64,000 nucleotides of DNA from Notoacmeibacter ruber (GTDB lineage: Bacteria; Pseudomonadota; Alphaproteobacteria; Rhizobiales; Rhizobiaceae). The DNA is taken from contig NZ_RCWN01000001.1 in NCBI RefSeq assembly GCF_003668555.1, forward strand, positions 2,393,501-2,457,500. The letters are read 5' to 3'. Both the position numbers and the translations under genes were made by a program. Shown piece after piece: positions 1-7,133 of the stretch (the stretch's first letter is position 1; the number at the start of each line of letters is the position of its first letter). Below the pieces are notes generated by a model. It searched no databases. It saw nothing but the letters and a program-made list of their open reading frames with translations, and had not been told where the DNA came from.

Positions 1-1666
1 CATCCTTTTCGATCTCGGCGTTCAGGGTCTCCATCTCGCCCGGTAGTTTCTCAAGTCGAAATTGCTGCTTGTAGGAGAGTTTCGCGCTCTTTTTGCGAGG
101 CTCGGCCCTGGGCGGCGTCGCTGTGGGAGAGGATTTCGGCTGGCTGGCCTTCCCCTCGCCTATCGCCTTGAAAGGCCGGCTGCCGCGCTGCGCCAGCATA
201 TCGGAATAGCCCCCGGCATAATTGGTCCAGCGGCCGTCGCCCTCCGGCACGAGCGTGCTGGTGACCGTGCGATCGAGAAAATCGCGGTCATGGCTGACGA
301 GAACGACGGTGCCGGCAAAATTCGCCACCAGCTCCTGCAACAGATCCAGAGTTTCCATGTCGAGATCATTGGTCGGCTCGTCAAGCACAAGAAGATTGGA
401 CGGCTGCGCCAGCGTGCGTGCCAGAAGAAGCCGCGCTTTTTCGCCGCCAGAGAGTTCGCGGATCGGAGTCCGCGCCTGCTCGGGCGAAAACAGGAAGTCC
501 TTCATATAGGAGATAACGTGGCGCGGCTGATCGTTGATGACGAGCTGGTCGCCCCGCCCGCCTGTCAGCCAGTCCGCGAGCCCCATGTCGGGGTCGAGCG
601 CCGCGCGGCGCTGATCGAGGGTGGCGACGTCCAGATTGGTGCCATGACGCAGCGAACCGGAATCCGCCTCCAACTCGCCGATGAGCAGTTTCAGCAGGGT
701 CGTCTTGCCCGCTCCATTCGGGCCAACAAGCCCGATCCGGTCTCCGCGCAGGATGCGAATGCCGAAATCCTTGACGATCGGCTGATCGCCGTAACTTTTC
801 GACAGTCCCTTTGCTTCGATGACGAGTTTGCCGCTGGCTTCCGCCTCGCTTGCCTCGATCGTGGCGCTCCCCTGAGGGCCGCGGCGCTCGCGGTGCTGCT
901 TGCGCAATTCGGCCAGCTCATCGACGCGCCGCATATTGCGTTTTCGGCGGCCAGAAACGCCGTGAACGATCCAGTGCTGTTCCCGCTCGATCTTTCGGCC
1001 CAGCTTGTGATGGGCCGCTTCCTCTTCTTCGAGCAGCTTGTCGCGCCAGTCCTCGAACTTCGCGAACCCTTCCTCCAGCCGCCTCGTCATCCCGCGATCC
1101 AGCCACACCACCGCGTCGGTGACATTTTCGAGGAAACGGCGGTCATGGCTGATGGTGACGAGGGCCGAGCGGCTGCGCGCCAATTCATCTTCCAACCATT
1201 CGATCGTTGCCAGGTCGAGATGGTTGGTCGGCTCGTCGAGCAGCAGAATATCCGGCTCCGGCGCCATCAAGCGGGCAAGCGCGGCACGCCTTGCCTCGCC
1301 ACCCGACAGCGTAGACGGGTCCGCACTGCCCGCCAGACCGAGGTGATCGATCAGATAGGCGACGCGCCAGTGATCGTCCGCTGGACCGAGGCCGGATTCG
1401 ACATAGGCTTCGACCGTATCGAAGCCTTCGAAATCAGGCATCTGCGGCAGATAGCGCAGCGTTGCATCCGGCTGGCGGAAAATCTCGCCATCGGTCGGCT
1501 CGATCTGCCCTGCCGCGATTTTGAGCAGCGTTGACTTGCCAGAGCCATTGCGTCCGATCAGGGCGATCTTTTCGCCGGGCGTGACGGAGAGTGAGGCGCC
1601 ATCCAGAAGCGGCGTCCCGCCGAACGTCAGAAAGAGGCCATCCAGATTGAGAAGAGGCGGAGCCAT
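1..1666 (-). CDS. uup: ABC-F family ATPase, Uup-like (C-terminus beyond window)
   Basis: The minus-strand frame from an ATG at 1666 stays open to the window edge, giving 555 residues. There are two ATP-binding cassettes. The first Walker A is GRNGSGKS at about residues 38-45, and the second is GPNGAGKTT near residue 318. Both are followed by LSGGE signatures and LDEPTNHLD- or LDEPTNDLD-type Walker B motifs. No membrane segments are seen, so this is a soluble ABC-F protein. The visible end (KLSYKQQFRLEKLPGEMETL) starts the coiled-coil tail typical of Uup, a branch linked to ribosome and DNA-structure functions; the exact role here is inference. It begins 2 nt after the thiamine pyrophosphokinase stop, so the two are probably co-transcribed. 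Only the last few dozen residues should be missing, because family members run to about 600-640. Confidence 0.93.
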   Translation of the reverse strand, partial: MAPPLLNLDGLFLTFGGTPLLDGASLSVTPGEKIALIGRNGSGKSTLLKIAAGQIEPTDGEIFRQPDATLRYLPQMPDFEGFDTVEAYVESGLGPADDHWRVAYLIDHLGLAGSADPSTLSGGEARRAALARLMAPEPDILLLDEPTNHLDLATIEWLEDELARSRSALVTISHDRRFLENVTDAVVWLDRGMTRRLEEGFAKFEDWRDKLLEEEEAAHHKLGRKIEREQHWIVHGVSGRRKRNMRRVDELAELRKQHRERRGPQGSATIEASEAEASGKLVIEAKGLSKSYGDQPIVKDFGIRILRGDRIGLVGPNGAGKTTLLKLLIGELEADSGSLRHGTNLDVATLDQRRAALDPDMGLADWLTGGRGDQLVINDQPRHVISYMKDFLFSPEQARTPIRELSGGEKARLLLARTLAQPSNLLVLDEPTNDLDMETLDLLQELVANFAGTVVLVSHDRDFLDRTVTSTLVPEGDGRWTNYAGGYSDMLAQRGSRPFKAIGEGKASQPKSSPTATPPRAEPRKKSAKLSYKQQFRLEKLPGEMETLNAEIEKD

Positions 1667-1668
1667 GG

Positions 1669-2376
1669 TCAGCGTCTCTCGCTATCCGTTTCGGCCACTC
1701 TCGAGATCATGTCGGCAACGTCCCGGTCGACAGGCGCGGCTTCGATCGTATCGCGCATGGCAATCAGGAGACCCCGGCCTCCCGAGAATGTCACCGTGAC
1801 CGGCCCCTCGGCGATGTTGGAGAGTGTTCGGGACGAGCCGAAGGGAATCGCCTCTTCGCTCAGCGGCCAGCGAGCGCCTGAGACGGACAACCCCTTGAGA
1901 TCGGAAAACACCACGATGGAAAAGAGAGTTCCCTCGGGAAGTTCGAACCGGTTCTCACCGATCCGCAACGGATACCCTTCCTGCCGGCCATCCGTCAGCT
2001 GCGTATCAATGCCCGCTTCGTGCAGCCCGATAGCTGCGGTCGCAATCTGCAGGCCATGATCGAATCGCGAACCGCCGAAGGCGCCGACGATCAGAAGTGA
2101 GCGCGCGCCCCGCTGGAGTGCGTGCCGGAATGCGAGATCGCCATCCGTCATGTCCTTTTCGACGGGGTGGCGTTCCCGGGCAACATCCTTGAAGCGTTCG
2201 AGATCGCCCGCATTCACACTGTCAAAATCGCCGACCCAGAGTTCGGGGGTGATACCGAGCGAGGAGGCATGCGCCATGCCGCTATCGGCGGCAATCGCAG
2301 GAAGCCCGGCGACCTGGCTCATCAGTCGCGGCGTCGGCTCCATGGCTCCACCCAGAAAAACGACATAGCGATCCAT
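1669..2376 (-). CDS. thiN: Thiamine pyrophosphokinase
   Basis: The 235-residue protein matches the thiamine pyrophosphokinase family, which transfers pyrophosphate from ATP to thiamine to make thiamine diphosphate. Visible motifs are GDFDS (residues 49-53), KDMTDGD (74-80, replacing the more usual DKDxTD block) and GGSRFDH (101-107), in the family order. The C-terminal beta-rich part (EGTLFSIVVFSDLKGLSVSG, then SNIAEGPVTVTFSGG) is the usual thiamine-binding half. An AAGGACAG ribosome site precedes the ATG. The uup-like gene follows after 2 nt. The thi operon at the other end of this window makes thiamine phosphate, so this kinase more likely serves thiamine salvage or the final diphosphate supply. 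The family call is safe. Confidence 0.9.
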   Translation of the reverse strand: MDRYVVFLGGAMEPTPRLMSQVAGLPAIAADSGMAHASSLGITPELWVGDFDSVNAGDLERFKDVARERHPVEKDMTDGDLAFRHALQRGARSLLIVGAFGGSRFDHGLQIATAAIGLHEAGIDTQLTDGRQEGYPLRIGENRFELPEGTLFSIVVFSDLKGLSVSGARWPLSEEAIPFGSSRTLSNIAEGPVTVTFSGGRGLLIAMRDTIEAAPVDRDVADMISRVAETDSERR

Positions 2377-2565
2377 TATCTGTCCTTTGGTCCGTCGGCG
2401 ATCCGATTGATTTGGCGGTCCGCTCTAACGACTTCCTTCACATTTCGCCAGCCATAGTCAGTTATGGCCATAATCATGCGCTCGCCCGGAAGGAGCCATA
2501 TTCCTGAATTAGGCGACAGTCGGCTCGGACGTCTTGCGTCCATCGCCACTGCAGGGCAAGGGATC

Positions 2566-4128
2566 ATGCGAACAGACAAGCTCAGACGGGTCTCTCTACG
2601 CGTGGCGAATTGTCCGGAACGATCCAAATCTCTTCCCAGAACCTTGCGAAGCAGGGCTGCCTGCAGCCTCTTTCTCCTTCTTGGCCTCGGTTTGACCGGC
2701 TGCGCCTCCGTCACCGACAGCATCGTCGATTCGTCGAGCGAAAGTCGCCGCGAGGCCATGCTCGGGCCGTCTTCGAACCCGGTCACGGTCGACAATGTCG
2801 GCGGCAATGATCGGCTGCGGCGGTTGGCCGCCGAACAGCATCCTCAGATCATCGCCTCCTATGGCGGCGAATACAACGATCCCAAGCTGGAACGCATGGT
2901 CGCGCGTATCGTCGGCGAATTGACGACCACCGGCGATAACACCACGCAGATCTACAATATCACGGTGCTGGATTCCCCCAACATCAACGCCTTCGCCCTG
3001 CCGGGCGGTTATCTCTACATCACCCGCGGGCTCCTCGCGCTTGCCAGCGATTCGTCCGAACTTGCCACGGTCATCGCGCACGAAATGGCGCATGTGACAG
3101 CCAATCACGGCATTGAACGCCAGAAGATGGAGCGCGCGGAAACCGTAGCCTCCCGCGTCGCGGAGGACCTGCTTGGCAGCTCCAACGCAGCCCGCGCCGC
3201 CGCGATCCGCGGCCAGTTGCGGCTCGCGCAGTTTTCCCGCAGCCAGGAACTGGCGGCCGACGCGATCGGCATTCATGCCACGGCCACCGCCGGTTTCGAC
3301 CCTTACGCTTCGGTTCGATTCCTTCGTGCCCTTAGCGCCTACACCCGCTTCCGCTCCGTAACCGGCGCCAAGCCGGAGCTGGATTTTCTGGCAAGCCATC
3401 CGACAAGCGAGCGGCGTATGGAGATCGCGCAGCGTCTGGCACGACAGGAAGGCGGACCGGGTGTCGGCACACGTGCCCGCGATGCCTATCTGGCCGGCAT
3501 TGACGGCATGATCTTCGGCGACAAAGCGACCGAGGGCTTCATCAGGGGTCGTGATTTCCTGCATCCGCGCGTCGGCATCGGGTTCCGCGTTCCGGCCGGC
3601 TTCGTCCTCGACAATTCGGCCGATGCCGTTACCGCTGCCGGCCCTGACGACATGGCTATCCGCTTCGACGGCGTTCGCGTTCCGCGCCGCACCTCGCTGA
3701 CCGATTATCTGGCGAGCGGCTGGATCGGCGGCCTTGACCCCAACTCCGTTGAGTCCGGCATGGTCAATGGCCTTCCCTATGCGCGGGCGAGGGCATCAGC
3801 CGATGGATGGGCATTCGCCATTTCGGTCTATCGCGTGGACAACACCGTCTACCGGCTCCTGACCGCAGCGCCCGTCGGGACAGAACGGCTCGCAGCCCTG
3901 GCCGATCAAACTGCCGGCACCTTCCGCATTCTCTCGCAAAGTGAGAAAACCGGCCTCAAACCGCTCCGCATCAAGATCGTCACCGCGAAACAGGGCGATA
4001 CGGTGCAGAGCCTCGCGCGTCAGATGGCGGGGGTAGAACGCAAAGACGAGCTGTTCCTCGTTCTCAACGGACTGGATCGAAACGAGCCGGTGAAAGCCGG
4101 CGAAAAGTTCAAGCTGGTCGTTGAATAA
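2566..4128 (+). CDS. M48 family metalloprotease, probable periplasmic lipoprotein
   Basis: The gene encodes 520 residues from an ATG at 2566 preceded by a purine-rich AGGGCAAGGGA; an in-frame ATG at 2464 also exists but has no better ribosome site. A hydrophobic run ends in a lipobox LTGC with Cys46, so the mature protein is probably membrane-anchored in the periplasm. The zinc site HEMAH is at residues 172-176, with the third ligand probably Glu228 in SQELAAD. The fold resembles BepA/YfgC and LoiP proteases, which act in envelope protein quality control. The last 60 residues (IVTAKQGDTVQSLARQM onward) look like a LysM-type module. The signal region is long for a lipoprotein, and a TTG at 2644 would give a more normal 20-residue signal. 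It ends in a hairpin terminator. Confidence 0.88.
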   Translation: MRTDKLRRVSLRVANCPERSKSLPRTLRSRAACSLFLLLGLGLTGCASVTDSIVDSSSESRREAMLGPSSNPVTVDNVGGNDRLRRLAAEQHPQIIASYGGEYNDPKLERMVARIVGELTTTGDNTTQIYNITVLDSPNINAFALPGGYLYITRGLLALASDSSELATVIAHEMAHVTANHGIERQKMERAETVASRVAEDLLGSSNAARAAAIRGQLRLAQFSRSQELAADAIGIHATATAGFDPYASVRFLRALSAYTRFRSVTGAKPELDFLASHPTSERRMEIAQRLARQEGGPGVGTRARDAYLAGIDGMIFGDKATEGFIRGRDFLHPRVGIGFRVPAGFVLDNSADAVTAAGPDDMAIRFDGVRVPRRTSLTDYLASGWIGGLDPNSVESGMVNGLPYARARASADGWAFAISVYRVDNTVYRLLTAAPVGTERLAALADQTAGTFRILSQSEKTGLKPLRIKIVTAKQGDTVQSLARQMAGVERKDELFLVLNGLDRNEPVKAGEKFKLVVE

Positions 4129-4130
4129 AG

Positions 4131-4161
4131 AAAAGCCCGACCTGACCGGCCGGGCTCTTTT
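4131..4161. terminator. Bidirectional hairpin between the M48 gene and rpoH
   Basis: AAAAGCCCG is followed by an 11-nt spacer and CGGGCTCTTTT. A GC stem flanked by A and T runs sits just after the protease stop and before the convergent rpoH stop, so it can serve both strands. Confidence 0.75.
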
Positions 4162-4204
4162 CAATCTATGGGACGCAAGCCGTGTCGAGGGGAGAGTCCC
4201 CCGC

Positions 4205-5074
4205 TCAGGCAGTCGCGCTATCGGCGATCTCTGGATGATCCTTCATCAGGGCGCCACGCAGCTTTTCCATTGCACGGCTTTCTATCTGACGGACGCGCTC
4301 CTTCGAAATGCCGAGCTTGTCGCCGAGCGCCTCGAGCGTCGCGCCATCATCGCACAGTCGGCGTTCGTTGATGATACGCAGTTCGCGTTCGTTCAGGACG
4401 GACAGCGCTCCGCGGAGCCATGAAGTACGGCGGCTCTCGTCGATGCTCGTGCCGACGATTTCATCCGGCAGCGGATCGTCGCTCACCAGGAAGTCCTGGC
4501 GGTCGGCGCTGCCGTCACTGTCGGCGACCATGGGCGCATTAAGAGAGGAGTCCGGGCCTGAGAGGCGGCTGTCCATAAGCGCCACATCCGATTCGGACAC
4601 GCCGAGTGCGGACGAAATTTCCTTGTACATCACGGCGGAGGAAAGCGTTTCGCCGCCCTGGCTTAACTTGGCGCGCAGGCGACGGAGATTGAAGAAGAGG
4701 GATTTCTGAGCGGAGGACGTTCCGCCACGAACGATCGACCAGTTGCGAAGGATGTAATCCTGAATGGACGCGCGGATCCACCAGGTGGCATAAGTCGAGA
4801 AGCGAACCTCGCGTTCCGGCTCGAACCGGGCAGCCGCTTCGAGAAGGCCGACATGGCCTTCCTGAATGAGATCGCTCATCGGAAGACCGAAATTACGGAA
4901 TTTCGAAGCCATGGAGATGACGAGGCGCATATGGGCCGTCGTAATCTTGTGAAGCGCGACCTGATCCTGATCGTCCTTCCAACGCACCGCCAGTTCGTGC
5001 TCTTCTTCTCTCTCAAGATAGGGCGCCTTCATCGCGGCCCGGATCATGGAGGAGCGGCCGGTATCGGTACGCAT
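4205..5074 (-). CDS. rpoH: Heat-shock-type RNA polymerase sigma factor RpoH (RpoH2-like)
   Basis: The 289-residue sigma-70-family protein has region 2 with the core-binding and -10 helices (LIQEGHVGLLEAAARF, then RFSTYATWWIRASIQDYI, about residues 69-108). An RpoH box, QKSLFFNLRRLRAKL, spans residues 123-137. Region 4.2 is a helix-turn-helix (LGDKLGISKERVRQIESRAM, about 250-270). The RpoH box separates this group from RpoD and RpoS. Many rhizobia carry two copies, and the divergent box and the general-stress promoter ahead of this gene point to the RpoH2 branch, which is RpoE2-controlled in Sinorhizobium meliloti; assignment to that branch is inference. AAAGGA lies 6-7 nt before the ATG. It is separated from upstream carD by a strong terminator, so it is transcribed from its own promoter. 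Confidence 0.93.
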   Translation of the reverse strand: MRTDTGRSSMIRAAMKAPYLEREEEHELAVRWKDDQDQVALHKITTAHMRLVISMASKFRNFGLPMSDLIQEGHVGLLEAAARFEPEREVRFSTYATWWIRASIQDYILRNWSIVRGGTSSAQKSLFFNLRRLRAKLSQGGETLSSAVMYKEISSALGVSESDVALMDSRLSGPDSSLNAPMVADSDGSADRQDFLVSDDPLPDEIVGTSIDESRRTSWLRGALSVLNERELRIINERRLCDDGATLEALGDKLGISKERVRQIESRAMEKLRGALMKDHPEIADSATA

Positions 5075-5175
5075 GGCGAGTCCTTTCGTCCTGAAAACTG
5101 CCCTGAGAAGCAGGGCCCGTTACGAACCGGACGAGGAGGAACCTTCGTCTCACCACATCCAGCCTTGTTGGAAAG

Positions 5176-5200
5176 AATGCGCCTTGGCGAGCATGGTTCC
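5176..5200 (-). promoter_or_regulatory. EcfG/RpoE2-type promoter of rpoH
   Basis: On the minus strand GGAAC (5200-5196) is followed by 16 nt and CATT (5179-5176), which is also GGAAC-N18-TT, the form described for S. meliloti RpoE2 targets. It lies about 100 bp before the rpoH start codon. The match was made by eye. Confidence 0.55.
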
Positions 5201-5230
5201 GGTCGCTCAAAATTTTTTTTGACCGGAACC
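5195..5230. repeat. Perfect 10-bp inverted repeat over the rpoH promoter
   Basis: GGTTCCGGTC (5195-5204) and GACCGGAACC (5221-5230) are perfect inverted copies around a 16-nt A/T-rich spacer that contains an A4-T8 tract. Each arm contains a GGAAC -35 word, facing in opposite directions. It may be a regulator site or a back-to-back promoter pair. Confidence 0.8.
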
Positions 5231-5327
5231 CATGGAATTTCTTGGGTTTTTAGACTTGACAATCGAAGCCTGAGCGTGCAGCCGCCGCCAAACCCCTTGT
5301 CAAAACAGTTTTGTGACACGGGCATGA

Positions 5328-5351
5328 AAAACCCGGCCGAAGCCGGGTTTT
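5328..5351. terminator. Terminator after carD, usable in both directions
   Basis: AAAACCCGGC, a CGAA tetraloop and GCCGGGTTTT form a perfect 10-bp stem. On the minus strand it ends in a T run just after the carD stop. On the plus strand it also ends in TTTTCTC. Confidence 0.88.
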
Positions 5352-5381
5352 CTCTGGCTCATCGATACGAAATAAAGGGGC

Positions 5382-5951
5382 TTATGCCGCTTCCTCATTC
5401 GAATCGGCTTCGCTCTCTTCGTCCTTCGCGCCCCGCTTGGGGCCCTTGGCGAGATTCTGCTCGATGAGGTGAACCGCTTCGGTTTCGCTCATCTTGTTCA
5501 CGGCAGCGATCTCTCGTGCCATCCGGTCGAGCGCCGCTTCATAGAGCTGGCGTTCCGAATAGGACTGTTCCGGCTGGTTCTCGGCGCGATAAAGATCACG
5601 TACGACCTCGGAGATCGAAATGAGATCGCCGGAATTGATCTTGGCATCGTATTCCTGCGCACGGCGCGACCACATGGTCCGCTTCACGCGGGCTTTGCCT
5701 TGAACGACCTTCAACGCGCGGTCAACGTAATCGCCTTCGGAAAGGCGGCGCATGCCGACCGACTCCGCCTTGGCGACCGGCACCTTCAGGCGCATCTTGT
5801 CTTTCTGGAAATCGACCACGAAGAGTTCCAGCTTCATGCCGGCCACTTCCTGCTCTTCGATTGCCGTGATTTGTCCCACACCATGCGCCGGATAGACGAT
5901 GAACTGCCCCGTCTTGTAACCCTGACGCTGTGCTGATTTTTTACTGGCCAT
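5382..5951 (-). CDS. carD: CarD family transcriptional regulator
   Basis: A protein of 189 residues from the ATG at 5951, chosen because GGGAG sits upstream; the longer reading uses a TTG at 5960. The N-terminal RNA-polymerase-interacting Tudor-like domain is clear (GQFIVYPAHGVGQITAIEE, then FVVDFQKDKMRLKVPV). A helical C-terminal domain follows (RTMWSRRAQEYDAKINSGD, then VRDLYRAE). CarD proteins bind the RNA polymerase beta subunit and stabilise open complexes at rRNA and other promoters. A lysine- and acid-rich tail (RGAKDEESEADSNEEAA) follows the fold. It is monocistronic: a long leader lies upstream and a perfect terminator downstream. Confidence 0.93.
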   Translation of the reverse strand: MASKKSAQRQGYKTGQFIVYPAHGVGQITAIEEQEVAGMKLELFVVDFQKDKMRLKVPVAKAESVGMRRLSEGDYVDRALKVVQGKARVKRTMWSRRAQEYDAKINSGDLISISEVVRDLYRAENQPEQSYSERQLYEAALDRMAREIAAVNKMSETEAVHLIEQNLAKGPKRGAKDEESEADSNEEAA

Positions 5952-6297
5952 ACTAGGCAAACTCCCTATTCACCCCGCTTCCTGGGGCTTGAAGTCGCAT
6001 GCCGTCACTCGATGGCGCTTAACATATCTTTAACCGTAGATTGGAGCGAAACGTACGCATTCGCCCGGTCAGTGCAAAAGCGACCGACACGGTCGAAGGC
6101 GAAAATTTAGCGGATGGTCAAAGAAAAGCGCCCGGGAACTTCTTGATAATGCGGCATGTGTCGAAAAGGTAACACAAAAAACGCCGCAAAGCAATCATTT
6201 GCTGCGCACGCGAAAGCGATTCGAATCCAAGATAGCAGATATGGTTTACGCGCTGAGGGATATCCTGTCCAGATCAGCGCGCAACTTTCGGACGCTG
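5952..6297. other. Intergenic region between carD and fdxA
   Basis: This 346-bp stretch lies upstream of carD and downstream of fdxA, both on the minus strand. It must hold the carD promoter. TATGTT-like and TTTAAC words near 6022-6035 are possible core elements, but I cannot fix one. A GGAAC word at 6135-6139 has no matching -10. Short open frames here overlap fdxA antisense and have no family resemblance. Confidence 0.4.
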
Positions 6298-6636
6298 TCA
6301 GTCACCCGAGCCGGGTTCCGCGGAGAAATACTTCTCCAGCTTTTCCGTCTCGCCGTCGAACTTCTCGGCGTCTTCCATCTGGTCTTTTTTGACCGTGATG
6401 TTCGGCCATTTTTCTGCATATTCGGTGTTCAGCTCAAGCCACTTGTCCAGCCCCGGCTCGGTGTCCGGCTTGATGGCTTCCGCCGGGCATTCCGGCTCGC
6501 ATACGCCGCAGTCGATGCATTCGTCAGGATGGATCACCAGCATATTTTCGCCTTCATAGAAGCAGTCCACGGGACAGACTTCCACGCAGTCGGTGTATTT
6601 GCATTTGATGCAGTTATCCGTGACGAGATAGGTCAT
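6298..6636 (-). CDS. fdxA: Seven-iron ferredoxin FdxA ([3Fe-4S] plus [4Fe-4S])
   Basis: The 112-residue ferredoxin has the Azotobacter FdI-type cysteine layout. Cys9, Cys17 and Cys50 fit the [3Fe-4S] cluster, and Cys21, Cys40, Cys43 and Cys46 fit the [4Fe-4S] cluster. Cys12 and Cys25 are the usual extra cysteines. The roughly 50-residue C-terminal extension ([18 protein letters not shown]) is also typical of the family. These proteins are cytoplasmic low-potential electron carriers; the partner here cannot be told. In many alphaproteobacteria fdxA lies between carD and an S4-domain protein gene, as it does here. The gene is well separated from both neighbours. Confidence 0.95.
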   Translation of the reverse strand: MTYLVTDNCIKCKYTDCVEVCPVDCFYEGENMLVIHPDECIDCGVCEPECPAEAIKPDTEPGLDKWLELNTEYAEKWPNITVKKDQMEDAEKFDGETEKLEKYFSAEPGSGD

Positions 6637-6758
6637 CGATTTTCACTTCCGCAGTGGCGATAAAGGCAGGGCTTCAGAGCTGCCGCCCCGGACCTATAAT
6701 GTCCGGCCAAGCCTTTCAAGAGACAGATTCATTCCTCACCCGTGACGAAGGTGGAACA

Positions 6759-7133
6759 TTATTCCCCGTCCGATTCCGGAAGCGCCATCTCGCTCTCGCC
6801 TTGCGCCAGAACGTCCTCGTAAAGCATACGCGCTTCCCGGGTCGGACCGCGCCGCTCGCCCGGATCGGTGACCCGAAGAACCCGAACGCCCGACGACAGC
6901 GAAATCGTCAGCACATCGCCGATGCTTACAGGCTTGGCGCCGCTCTTGGCCTTGGCACGGTTGATGCGCACATGACCCGCTTCGCAGAGCTTTTGGGCCA
7001 GGGTGCGGCTCTTCGTGATGCGAGCGAAGAAGAGCCAGCGGTCCACTCTTTGCGAGCGAGCGCCGGAACTCTCCACATCCTGCGCTAGGGCCCCCTCGGC
7101 TTTACGGCGATCGCCGCGGCTACTCGTCGCCAA
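6759..7133 (-). CDS. S4-domain RNA-binding protein (HslR/Hsp15-like)
   Basis: The 124-residue basic protein has an S4 domain: QRVDRWLFFARITKSRTLAQ, then LCEAGHVRINRAKAKSG and PVSIGDVLTI (about residues 28-75). This matches the heat-shock protein Hsp15 group, which binds stalled 50S subunits carrying peptidyl-tRNA. That role is family knowledge and is not shown here. Its start lies inside the end of the helicase gene (14-bp overlap), so the two are translationally linked. The pairing of a large helicase with a small S4 protein is common in alphaproteobacteria and suggests a joint RNA-related role. The acidic tail (YEDVLAQGESEMALPESDGE) is not part of the S4 fold. Confidence 0.88.
   Translation of the reverse strand: MATSSRGDRRKAEGALAQDVESSGARSQRVDRWLFFARITKSRTLAQKLCEAGHVRINRAKAKSGAKPVSIGDVLTISLSSGVRVLRVTDPGERRGPTREARMLYEDVLAQGESEMALPESDGE

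Noticed and set aside
62..1534. 490-residue plus-strand open frame
   Set aside because: It is antisense to the uup-like ATPase, whose Walker and signature motifs read clearly on the minus strand. High GC keeps the opposite frame open.
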